Assembly: GCA_028868455.1 (NCBI GenBank)
Contig: JAGWUK010000006.1
Coordinates: 1 to 20,456, forward strand
Length of the DNA: 20,456 nucleotides
Reading direction: 5' to 3'
Origin: Burkholderiales bacterium
Lineage (GTDB): Bacteria > Pseudomonadota > Gammaproteobacteria > Burkholderiales > Burkholderiaceae_D
The position numbers and the translations under genes were made by a program. The first letter of the stretch is position 1, and every line of letters begins with the position of its first letter. Positions 8,077-14,487 of the stretch are shown here, piece after piece. The notes under the pieces are model-generated. The model did no database searches, was not told the origin of the DNA, and saw only the letters and a program-made list of their open reading frames with translations.

Positions 8077-8090
8077 TGAAAACGTTTTCA
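8077..8090. promoter_or_regulatory. LacI-type operator 2 of the GH1 unit
   Basis: Second perfect TGAAAACGTTTTCA, centred 138 bp downstream of operator 1 and 32 nt before the leader ORF start at 8122. It could act by looping with operator 1, as a roadblock, or at a second promoter not recognised here. Confidence 0.85.
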
Positions 8091-8121
8091 GTTAAAGAGC
8101 GAATACGCTTGAGGGGAAAAC

Positions 8122-8259
8122 ATGCCACATACGAAAACAGAAATGCCTTTGCAGAAATGGCATGAGGCGCGCGCTGCAGCGTTCATCGCGTTTGCCAACG
8201 CTGACTCGTCTTTGTTTTTTCTGGGGTGCCTATTGTTAATGCCAATTTTAATTTTTTGA
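8122..8259 (+). CDS. leader small ORF, 45 aa, directly upstream of GH1
   Basis: Unrecognised 45-residue ORF. GAGGGG at 8111-8116, 5 nt before the ATG, is among the stronger ribosome sites in the window, whereas the following GH1 ATG has none. The stop TGA (8257-8259) is followed by 2 nt and then the GH1 ATG at 8262, an arrangement that allows termination-reinitiation coupling. The first 29 residues are polar to amphipathic (MPHTKTEMPLQKWHEARAAA onward). The last 15 (SLFFLGCLLLMPILIF region) form a strongly hydrophobic C-terminal tail that could insert in the membrane. It may be a functional small protein, a translational leader, or both. There is no known family to compare, so this rests on SD strength and spacing. 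Confidence 0.5.
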   Translation: MPHTKTEMPLQKWHEARAAAFIAFANADSSLFFLGCLLLMPILIF

Positions 8260-8261
8260 CT

Positions 8262-9593
8262 ATGCCGAATTCCATTTCCAGAACCATGTTTCCTTCCACC
8301 TTTTCGTGGGGCGTCGCTACCAGCGCTTACCAAATTGAAGGTGCCGCTGCAACGGATGGCCGCGGCCCGTCGATCTGGGACACTTTTACGCATAGGCTGG
8401 GAACCATTTGCGACGGCAGCAATGGGGACATCGCTTGCGACCACTACCATCGATATGCGGAAGACATAGAGCTGATTGCTTCGCTGAACGTCAATGCCTA
8501 TCGTTTTTCGGTCTCCTGGTCGCGCGTCCAGCCACTTGGATATGGTGCATGGAACGAAAAAGGATTTGATTTTTATTCCCGTCTGTTGGACAAGCTGGAA
8601 GAAAAAAATATTGCGGCACACTTAACCTTGTATCACTGGGATTTGCCGCAGGGTTTGCAGGATCGCGGTGGCTGGCTCAATCGTGAAACAACCGAGCGCT
8701 TTGCCGACTACGCGGCGGAAGTCGCGCGTCGCTTTGGTCATCGCGTCGCCAGCATTGCCACACATAATGAGCCGTGGTGTACGGCCAATCTCGGCTACGG
8801 CAATGCGCAGTTTGCGCCAGGTGTTGCTGATACCGCTTTGTCTATCCAGGTGTCACATCATTTATTGCTGTCGCATGGGCTGGCGATTCAGGCCATGCGA
8901 GCGATCAATTGTCCGGCGAAGCTCGGTATCGTGTTGAACCAATGGCCGGCAACTCCGGCAACGGATAGTGCCGCAGACAGGGCTGAAGCGGAGTGGGAAT
9001 ATGCGCGCTCTGTGCAATGGTTCATGGATCCGATTTTCAAAGGGCGCTATCCGCAAAAAGCGCTGGATCGCATGGATATGGAAAAATTTATCGTGCATCC
9101 CGGTGATATGCAAAGTATTCGGCAAACGATAGATTTTCTCGGCGTAAATTATTATTTCCGCGCATTTGTCAGTACCGAACAGCCTCCCAGAATGCCTGAG
9201 GCGGAACTCGGCTATAGCGATATGGGCTGGGAGGTCTATCCGCAAGGACTGACAAGCTTGTTGCTGGCACTGCGAGAAGAATACCCGGCCTTGCCACCGG
9301 TCTACATTACCGAAAACGGCATGGCCGTGGCCGATAAAATCGAAGATGGCAAAATCAACGATGAAGTTCGCATCCGTTATGTCGAATCGCACTTGCAGGC
9401 AATGCGTGCAGCGATGGATCGCGGCGTTGATGTGCAGGCGTATTTTTACTGGAGTCTGCTGGATAATTTTGAATGGAATTCCGGCTACGCTAAACGCTTT
9501 GGCCTCGTGTATGTCGACTACGCCAGCCAGCAAAGAACGCTGAAACAAAGCGCAATCTGGTATCGCAAGCTACTCGCCGCCGATCCAGGCTAA
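8262..9593 (+). CDS. GH1 family beta-glucosidase (or related beta-glycosidase)
   Basis: Retaining glycoside hydrolase of family 1 that removes non-reducing beta-D-glucosyl (or related) residues from small glycosides. The 443 residues form a single (beta/alpha)8 barrel of normal length. Family landmarks: FSWGVATSAYQIEG near the N-terminus (glycone-binding Gln24), HW at 125-126, acid/base Glu170 in THNEPW, nucleophile Glu351 in YITENG, and the sugar-binding WSLLDNFEW at 397-405. No signal peptide is present, so it acts in the cytoplasm on imported sugar. I chose ATG 8262 because it follows the leader ORF by 2 nt and begins just before the conserved strand; GTG 8226 (12 residues longer) and ATG 8286 are alternatives, none with a clear Shine-Dalgarno sequence. 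Two LacI-type operators and a promoter precede the unit, and a strong terminator follows. Substrate preference (cellobiose, aryl glucoside or other) cannot be read. Confidence 0.96.
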   Translation: MPNSISRTMFPSTFSWGVATSAYQIEGAAATDGRGPSIWDTFTHRLGTICDGSNGDIACDHYHRYAEDIELIASLNVNAYRFSVSWSRVQPLGYGAWNEKGFDFYSRLLDKLEEKNIAAHLTLYHWDLPQGLQDRGGWLNRETTERFADYAAEVARRFGHRVASIATHNEPWCTANLGYGNAQFAPGVADTALSIQVSHHLLLSHGLAIQAMRAINCPAKLGIVLNQWPATPATDSAADRAEAEWEYARSVQWFMDPIFKGRYPQKALDRMDMEKFIVHPGDMQSIRQTIDFLGVNYYFRAFVSTEQPPRMPEAELGYSDMGWEVYPQGLTSLLLALREEYPALPPVYITENGMAVADKIEDGKINDEVRIRYVESHLQAMRAAMDRGVDVQAYFYWSLLDNFEWNSGYAKRFGLVYVDYASQQRTLKQSAIWYRKLLAADPG

Positions 9594-9645
9594 GTACATA
9601 TTGCACCGACGCAGCCGCACGATCGTAACTGAATCCTTCGTTTGC

Positions 9646-9674
9646 CCATATCAGAAATGATGTGGTTTTTTTTT
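9646..9674 (+). terminator. intrinsic terminator of the GH1 transcript
   Basis: CCATATCA (9646-9653) and TGATGTGG (9658-9665) form an 8-bp stem with one G-T pair, capped by a GAAA tetraloop and followed by nine Ts (9666-9674). It begins about 50 nt after the GH1 stop. Confidence 0.85.
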
Positions 9675-9965
9675 GTCGATTGCATCAATGTTTGCATGGA
9701 TGCGAGGAGCAAAAAAAGACGAGATGATGATGTGAATTTTCCTGGGTTTTTTTGATGCTGCCAGGGAATACATACGTGTGTGGCGCTGTATCTTGCAGGA
9801 CTTGCCAGCAAACGCAGTGGAGTTTGCATATGCGGGGCGACTGCAAGCAGCTGGATCGCCTGCGTGTTCGTTGCGCTCGCGTTGAAGCCTGATTCCAGAA
9901 AGTGCGATTCCATTTCCGATTGACATATGGACGCCAAATCCAGTCCATTGAATTTGATGCGCCAG
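9675..9965. other. spacer between two facing terminators
   Basis: About 290 bases between the GH1 terminator and the receptor terminator. Overlapping minus-strand frames cross the spacer, but they run through both terminators and have no coding character. I see only poly-A/T tracts and a CCTGG/CCAGG inverted pair around 9750-9775. No promoter, RNA gene or protein gene was recognised. Confidence 0.5.
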
Positions 9966-9995
9966 AAAAAATGCCCCGCATGTGAGCGGGGCATT
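9966..9995 (-). terminator. intrinsic terminator of the TonB-dependent receptor transcript
   Basis: On the minus strand a perfect 10-bp GC-rich stem (9995-9986 with 9979-9970) closes a 6-nt loop and runs into a T-run (complement of 9971-9966). It is placed 30 nt after the receptor stop. Confidence 0.9.
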
Positions 9996-10024
9996 GGGTG
10001 CGACGGAGGTGGTCAGCAGAGGTA

Positions 10025-12430
10025 TTAAAAATCCGTTCCGATATTGAACCCGACCGTGCGCGGAGGCAGGTATTGCGCCAGCCAAGGCCCAAAACCGTTT
10101 AAAGCACTGGTCTTGATTTTATTGTCGCTGGCATTGCGCACATAGGCATCCAGATACCAGCTGCTCTTGCCGGTGGAGGAGTAACGCAAACCAAGGTCGG
10201 TGCGCGCATAAGCGCTTTGTTTATCGCCTTCACCAAGATTAAATACGCTCAGCCAGCTCTCGGTTTCGTAATGCAGACTGATGCGTGGAGTCAGCGTGCC
10301 TTGACTCAGATGGAAGGTATGTTGATATTGCACCTGTGTCGAAAACTTCGGCGTATGTGGCATGGTATTGCCCGTGACATCCAGACAGTTTCCAATGCCT
10401 GGGACATTGCAGGCTGGCAGGGCATAGTCGTTTGAGCCACCAATCAGTTTGCCAAGTGTCGCCTTGGTAATCGCTAAAGACACCTGAATTTTGTCATCCT
10501 TGCTGAGTCGTGCAGCCAGTTCGGATTCAAATCCATAAATTTTGGCACCTTCCGCGTTGCTGGTTGCCAGGCCATGCGAACCATCGATATTGGTGATCGG
10601 TGCGCTGAACTGGAAATCCTTGAAGTCTTCGTAATACAAGGCGTTATTCAGCTTCAGTGTGCCGCCAAAAAATGAGCTCTTGCTGCCGATTTCATAGTTG
10701 GTCAGTGTCTCCGGTCCGTAAGGTTTCCCGCCGTCTTGCAGGCCGCCGGATTTGTAGCCGGTAGAAATGCTGGCGTAGACCATATGATCTTTATCGATAT
10801 CGTAGCTGGCACGTAACAAGCCCGTCAGTTTGCTGCTGCTGTAGTTGCCATCGTTAATTGAGCTGACTGCAAAGTTGGAGCCTGGCTGCGATGCATCCGT
10901 GGAAGGCGTGATCGGACCTTGCGGCAAGCTGGCATCATATGCCCAGGCGTAGCCGCGTCCACCGACATTGCTACGTTTATCCGAGGTGTAACGTAAGCCC
11001 GCAGTCAAATGTGTTTGCTCAGATGTATTCCAGGTTGCTTGTCCAAACACGGCGCTGGATTCGACAGTTTCTTTCGGTTGAATGAACGAGCCCTGCCAGC
11101 CTACCGTACCTTGTTGCGTACCATTCATAATCGGGATATCAAAGCGCATGTCATTGGTTTCTGCGCCATAGTACAAGCCGAGTTGCCAGTCGATATCACG
11201 CTTGCCAACGGACTGCAATTCCAGCTCATGACTGTAATTCGTGTAATGCGACGTGATCGTATTGTTGGCCTGATAGCTGCCATTCGTGGTGAAACTGGTT
11301 GGCACGGTTGAGCCGCCATCCTGATCAAAGCGTGATGCACCGCTGAATTTTGAGTAACCGCCAATATAGGTCAGCGACATGGAATTACTCAATGCATATT
11401 CCATTCGGCCGCGGAAGGAATCGACATCGCGTTTCAGATACGGCGCGGTGTCGATCAATGCCGACCAAAAGCTTTGTCCTGGCCTTGGCGTTTGCAAAAG
11501 ATTCATCGACAGCGTTCCTCGGTCCATGAATTTTTCATACGACGCATCGATGCGCATGGCATTGCTCGGTTTCCACAAGACGCTAAAACGAGCGGCGCTC
11601 TGATTCTGCGCCCCATATTTCTGTCCATCCTGCACAAACAGATTCGTGTTGATGGGCTGGAAGTCCGCAATTTTTCCACCGCCAGCAAGGAAGGCCGCTT
11701 TCTGACTGTCCAGAGAAATATTCGGCGGAGTCTGAAAATCGACATAGCCGTCGTGCTGTTCATTCACGAAGGCGACGCGCATGGCCATTGTGTCGCTGAG
11801 TGGAATATTGATCGAACCACGAATACCGGATCGGTTAAAACTGCCGAGTCCACCTTCAATATTGCCAGCGCGACTGCCGAGTACCGGTTTTGCCGTTCGC
11901 ATGTTGACTGCGCCGACAGTCGCATTTCTGCCCCACAGCGTACCTTGCGGGCCACGCAAAACTTCAATGCCATCCAGATCGAACAGCAGGGCGGTTGCAC
12001 CTTCCGGGCGAGGTGAGTAAATGCCGTCAATAAACGAGGCGACTTCGGGATCGGCATATTCAGTTTTTGCGCTGTCATTGCCAACGCCGCGCATGGTCAT
12101 GGTGATGACGCCGTGGTCGCCCTCGGCAGTTGCCTGAAATCCTGGCACAAGATTCACGACATCCTGAATGGTCTGCACATGGGCATCGTCCAATGCAGCA
12201 GCGTTGATCGCCGTGATGGCCACCGGTGTCTTTTGCAGCAAGGTTGAGCGCTTGGTGCCGGTAACAATGACTTCAGAAATCTTGCCGTTATCAGCCGCCG
12301 CATTCGCTTGCGCCGGGACGCTACTGTTTGTCTGTGCATGGGCGCTGCCCATTCCGGCGACCAGCGTCAGAATGGCTAACTGTATGGGACTGGCCGAGCG
12401 CAGCCGGCCTGGAAGTGAATGGTGATTCAT
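10025..12430 (-). CDS. TonB-dependent outer-membrane receptor, likely glycoside/carbohydrate type
   Basis: Outer-membrane active transporter energised by TonB-ExbBD. The 801 residues show a signal peptide (hydrophobic core about 15-30, cleavage probably after AHA at 33), a TonB-box-like EVIVTG at 53-58, a plug domain with LRGPQGTLWGRNATVGAVN (about 158-176), and a long beta-barrel ending in a terminal Phe (IGTDF), the usual assembly signal. A strong ribosome site AGGAG lies 6 nt before the ATG. Many relatives take up iron chelates. Here LacI-type operators at its promoter, and a beta-glucosidase, sugar-type permease and LacI gene alongside, argue for a carbohydrate or glycoside substrate; that part is inference. 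It is divergent from the halogenase-like gene and has its own terminator. Confidence 0.95.
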   Translation of the reverse strand: MNHHSLPGRLRSASPIQLAILTLVAGMGSAHAQTNSSVPAQANAAADNGKISEVIVTGTKRSTLLQKTPVAITAINAAALDDAHVQTIQDVVNLVPGFQATAEGDHGVITMTMRGVGNDSAKTEYADPEVASFIDGIYSPRPEGATALLFDLDGIEVLRGPQGTLWGRNATVGAVNMRTAKPVLGSRAGNIEGGLGSFNRSGIRGSINIPLSDTMAMRVAFVNEQHDGYVDFQTPPNISLDSQKAAFLAGGGKIADFQPINTNLFVQDGQKYGAQNQSAARFSVLWKPSNAMRIDASYEKFMDRGTLSMNLLQTPRPGQSFWSALIDTAPYLKRDVDSFRGRMEYALSNSMSLTYIGGYSKFSGASRFDQDGGSTVPTSFTTNGSYQANNTITSHYTNYSHELELQSVGKRDIDWQLGLYYGAETNDMRFDIPIMNGTQQGTVGWQGSFIQPKETVESSAVFGQATWNTSEQTHLTAGLRYTSDKRSNVGGRGYAWAYDASLPQGPITPSTDASQPGSNFAVSSINDGNYSSSKLTGLLRASYDIDKDHMVYASISTGYKSGGLQDGGKPYGPETLTNYEIGSKSSFFGGTLKLNNALYYEDFKDFQFSAPITNIDGSHGLATSNAEGAKIYGFESELAARLSKDDKIQVSLAITKATLGKLIGGSNDYALPACNVPGIGNCLDVTGNTMPHTPKFSTQVQYQHTFHLSQGTLTPRISLHYETESWLSVFNLGEGDKQSAYARTDLGLRYSSTGKSSWYLDAYVRNASDNKIKTSALNGFGPWLAQYLPPRTVGFNIGTDF

Positions 12431-12486
12431 ATGTCTCCTGCATTATTGTAGGTTTTGGCCATGTCTGGCCCGAAAGCATCATGGTT

Positions 12487-12500
12487 TGAAAACGATTTCT
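12487..12500. promoter_or_regulatory. LacI-type operator, receptor-proximal
   Basis: TGAAAACGATTTCT, 12 of 14 matches to TGAAAACGTTTTCA, including the whole left half-site. It falls about +32 to +45 in the predicted receptor leader, 39 bp from the neighbouring operator. Confidence 0.65.
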
Positions 12501-12525
12501 GATCACTATGACGTGTTTTTGTTTT

Positions 12526-12539
12526 TGAAATCGTTTTCA
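12526..12539. promoter_or_regulatory. LacI-type operator overlapping the receptor promoter
   Basis: TGAAATCGTTTTCA, 13 of 14 matches to the locus consensus. It abuts the -10 box of the minus-strand receptor promoter (12539-12544) and covers its predicted start, so binding should block initiation. Confidence 0.8.
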
Positions 12540-12568
12540 TAATAAGTAGTTGCTAAATAATCTGTCAA
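12539..12568 (-). promoter_or_regulatory. sigma-70 promoter of the TonB-dependent receptor
   Basis: Minus strand: -35 TTGACA (12568-12563, perfect), 18-nt spacer, -10 TATTAT (12544-12539, 5 of 6). The start is expected near 12532, giving a leader of about 100 nt. The best promoter match in the window. Confidence 0.75.
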
Positions 12569-12576
12569 ACAAAAAA

Positions 12577-12590
12577 TGGTAACGTTTTCA
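12577..12590. promoter_or_regulatory. degenerate LacI-type site facing the halogenase-like gene
   Basis: TGGTAACGTTTTCA keeps the central ACGT and the full right half-site but has two changes in the left half. It lies 51 bp from the receptor operator, just upstream of the receptor -35 on the halogenase side, so it may serve cooperative binding or the rightward gene. Confidence 0.5.
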
Positions 12591-12694
12591 AGAATACCGT
12601 AATATGTTGTTTTGTTGAACATGTATTCAAAGCAAAAACGTTATGCGAATTCGCTTTGACGGAGTGATCCTTCCTTGTCGTGAGGAGGGGCGCC

Positions 12695-12727
12695 ATGTGG
12701 CATGACGGCCTGAACAGCTATGCGTAG
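12695..12727 (+). CDS. 10-codon mini-ORF with consensus Shine-Dalgarno, candidate leader peptide
   Basis: ATG at 12695 is preceded by AGGAGG (12683-12688), a perfect anti-16S match at 6-nt spacing, and encodes MWHDGLNSYA before TAG at 12725-12727. It lies 100 nt upstream of the halogenase-like gene on the same strand. Such a strong site in front of so short a frame suggests a translated leader peptide; chance is possible. No transcription attenuator (hairpin plus T-run) was seen after it. Confidence 0.35.
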   Translation: MWHDGLNSYA

Positions 12728-12739
12728 GTCCAGAGCCCG

Positions 12740-12769
12740 TACCAATGCTTACCAAAGCTTACCGATGCT
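12740..12769. repeat. three tandem copies of a 10-bp repeat (TACCRAWGCT)
   Basis: TACCAATGCT, TACCAAAGCT and TACCGATGCT follow each other without gaps, each outer copy differing from the first by at most one base in ten. The array ends 58 nt before the halogenase start. The 10-bp period places every copy on the same face of the DNA helix, as in direct-repeat operators, though the array may be simply a short slippage product. Confidence 0.8.
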
Positions 12770-12827
12770 TGTCCGCGTTTGCTTCTCTCCGGATAGTGCT
12801 TGATTGCAATTCAGAAGGAAATGAAAG

Positions 12828-14396
12828 ATGAATGCCGTAAAAAACGTTCTTATCGTCGGTGGCGGCACCGCAGGCTGGCTTTGCGCCTGCTTTCTGGCCA
12901 AAACATTGGGTGCGCGAGATCCGCAAGCGATACGCATTACTTTGGTGGAATCGCCAGAGATTGGCACTATTGGCGTTGGCGAAGGGAGTTTTCCTTCACT
13001 GCGCGGCACGCTGGCCGCTATTGGCATTGAGGAAGCGCGTTTTATACGAGACTGTCAGGCCAGTTTTAAACAGGGTATTCAGTTTGTCAATTGGGTGCAT
13101 CCTCCAGCGGAAACTGGCAGTCAGCATTATTTTCATCCGTTCAATCAGCCCAGTCAGCGACCGGGAGGCGTTGAATTGCTGCCGTATTGGCTACAAGGTG
13201 CTGCTGGTGACAACGTGGCATTTGCTGAGGCGGTCAGCATGCAAAAACGTATCGCCGATGCCAGTCGCGCACCGAAGCGTTTTGACGACAAAGATTTTCT
13301 TGGCCCAATGAATTATGCCTACCACTTTGATGCCGGTCGTTTTGCTCGCCTGTTGTCTGAGCATGGGCGTTCGCTTGGCGTGCATCAAATTCTGGCGACA
13401 GTGCAGGGTGTGGAGCTTGCCGAAGACGGTGCAATTGCGGCGGTTAAGACCAGCGATGGGACTGCATTGCATGCTGATCTGTATATCGACTGCAGCGGTT
13501 TTCGGGCTTTGCTGATTGGTGAGGCACTCGGAGAGCCACTGCATACGCTGGGCGATACTTTATTTGTCGATAGAGCATTGGCGTTGCAAGTACCGTATCC
13601 GGGCGATGATGCCAACATTCCTTCTTACACGATGTCCACTGCGCGAGAAGCAGGCTGGATCTGGGATATTGGTTTGCAAGACCGGCGCGGGCTGGGTTAT
13701 GTCTATTCCAGCCGGCATCTGGATGACACTCAGGCGGAACGACAATTGCGCGCCTATGCCGGGTTTGCCGGAGAGACGCAAACGGCGCGTTTGCTGAAAT
13801 TGCAGCTTGGATATCGCCATGTGCATTGGAAAAAGAATTGCGTTGCAGTTGGTTTGTCCGGCGGTTTTATTGAGCCACTGGAGGCTTCAGGCATTGGTCT
13901 GGTGGAAACAGCCGCTTATCTGATCGCCTATTTGTTTCCATTCCAAGGAAATTTTGCCGCCGTAGCAAAGACGTTTAATCAGCAAATGCAGGGGCGCTAC
14001 GAGCGCATCGTTGATTTTGTCAAAATGCATTACTGTCTGACGCAAAGAACTGACAGCGCCTTTTGGATTGACAATGCGAATCCGGATTCTATCCCGGATA
14101 GTCTCAAAGATAAGCTGGCGATGTGGCGCAGCCGCCCTCCACATCGTCTTGATTTCATTACTGATCTGGAAATGTATCCGCCTTCAAGTTGGCAATATGT
14201 ACTGTACGGGATGCAATTTAAAACGGAAATCCAAAAAAATGCCCAGGCGTATCCGTTTTTCTCGGCGGCGCAAACAGAGTTCAAAACGATTGCGACTATG
14301 GCTGAACGTGCTTTGCATGATTTGCCTTCACATCGCGTTCTGTTGCAGCAAATGTGCAGGGCAGATGCAATTACAGCACCAGCGCGATTTGCTTGA
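12828..14396 (+). CDS. flavin-dependent halogenase family protein ('tryptophan halogenase' type, substrate unknown)
   Basis: FAD-dependent enzyme family that makes HOCl from chloride, O2 and FADH2 and chlorinates an aromatic substrate; a separate flavin reductase is needed and none is seen here. The 522 residues are of normal length. Seen: N-terminal FAD motif VGGGTAGW (about 10-17), GVGEGSFPSL (49-58), SFKQG with the catalytic-Lys position K81, WIWDI at 277-281 (family motif WxWxIP, with Gly replacing Pro), and GFIEPLEASGIGLVE (346-360) holding the catalytic-Glu position E349. A usable ribosome site (GAAGGA) precedes the ATG. Relatives annotated as tryptophan halogenases often accompany TonB receptors in sugar-uptake loci, and this gene is divergent from such a receptor and upstream of lacI. 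The true substrate is probably not free tryptophan, but that is inference. Confidence 0.9.
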   Translation: MNAVKNVLIVGGGTAGWLCACFLAKTLGARDPQAIRITLVESPEIGTIGVGEGSFPSLRGTLAAIGIEEARFIRDCQASFKQGIQFVNWVHPPAETGSQHYFHPFNQPSQRPGGVELLPYWLQGAAGDNVAFAEAVSMQKRIADASRAPKRFDDKDFLGPMNYAYHFDAGRFARLLSEHGRSLGVHQILATVQGVELAEDGAIAAVKTSDGTALHADLYIDCSGFRALLIGEALGEPLHTLGDTLFVDRALALQVPYPGDDANIPSYTMSTAREAGWIWDIGLQDRRGLGYVYSSRHLDDTQAERQLRAYAGFAGETQTARLLKLQLGYRHVHWKKNCVAVGLSGGFIEPLEASGIGLVETAAYLIAYLFPFQGNFAAVAKTFNQQMQGRYERIVDFVKMHYCLTQRTDSAFWIDNANPDSIPDSLKDKLAMWRSRPPHRLDFITDLEMYPPSSWQYVLYGMQFKTEIQKNAQAYPFFSAAQTEFKTIATMAERALHDLPSHRVLLQQMCRADAITAPARFA

Positions 14397-14431
14397 TGCG
14401 CAATCTCCTGCATGTTGAAATGACGCATACC

Positions 14432-14460
14432 TTGTCCAGTGCCAAAACAAAGCGTAGTAT
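14432..14460 (+). promoter_or_regulatory. candidate promoter of the LacI-family gene
   Basis: -35 TTGTCC (14432-14437, 4 of 6), 17-nt spacer, -10 TAGTAT (14455-14460, 4 of 6), predicted start near 14467. The palindrome at 14469-14482 begins right at the start site, which raises confidence in a modest promoter. Confidence 0.5.
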
Positions 14461-14468
14461 CCTTGCCT

Positions 14469-14482
14469 TGAAAAGCTTTTCA
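14469..14482. promoter_or_regulatory. LacI-type operator, autoregulatory site
   Basis: TGAAAAGCTTTTCA is a perfect palindrome identical to the locus consensus except that the centre is GC instead of CG. It lies 5 nt before the first ATG of the regulator and at +2 of its predicted transcript, indicating self-control. Confidence 0.75.
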
Positions 14483-14487
14483 CAATA

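Larger units (their letters stand above)
7397..8121. other. long divergent regulatory region between MFS permease and GH1 unit
   Basis: About 720 bases without a convincing gene, unless the MFS protein begins at 7420 or 7510. It is AT-rich in 7560-7740 and 7860-7960. It contains three LacI-type palindromes (7577-7590, 7939-7952, 8077-8090) and a strong rightward promoter (7900-7928). A weak leftward -10 CATAAT (minus strand 7574-7569) could serve the MFS gene, with the first palindrome lying just upstream between it and a T-rich -35. Open frames here cross the operators and look non-coding. Confidence 0.6.
12431..12827. other. divergent control region between receptor and halogenase-like gene
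   Basis: About 400 bases carrying a strong leftward promoter, two clear and one degenerate LacI-type palindromes, a 10-codon ORF with a perfect Shine-Dalgarno sequence, and three copies of a 10-bp repeat. The rightward promoter for the halogenase is not identified with confidence: candidates are CATAAT (12538-12543) and TAATAT (12600-12605), neither with a good -35. The parts are listed separately. Confidence 0.7.

Noticed and set aside
7938..8165. 75-aa plus-strand open frame containing both GH1 operators
   Set aside because: Its start lies inside operator 1 and it has no ribosome site; the 45-codon frame from 8122 is better supported.
8088..8621. 177-aa minus-strand open frame
   Set aside because: It runs across operator 2, the leader ORF and the GH1 N-terminus; no ribosome site and no family resemblance.
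8862..9548. 228-aa open frame on the minus strand
   Set aside because: It lies entirely opposite the GH1 gene, whose catalytic motifs and length are intact; composition is that of a reverse-frame shadow.
9590..10092. overlapping minus-strand frames of 134-144 aa after the receptor gene
   Set aside because: They run through both intrinsic terminators and overlap each other in different frames; low-complexity, non-coding appearance.
11474..12016. 180-aa plus-strand open frame
   Set aside because: Shadow of the TonB-dependent receptor, whose plug motifs are read from the other strand over the same bases.
12633..12646. CAAAAACGTTATGC as an eighth LacI site
   Set aside because: Only the central AAACGTT matches; both outer half-sites are degraded, so it is not separable from chance.
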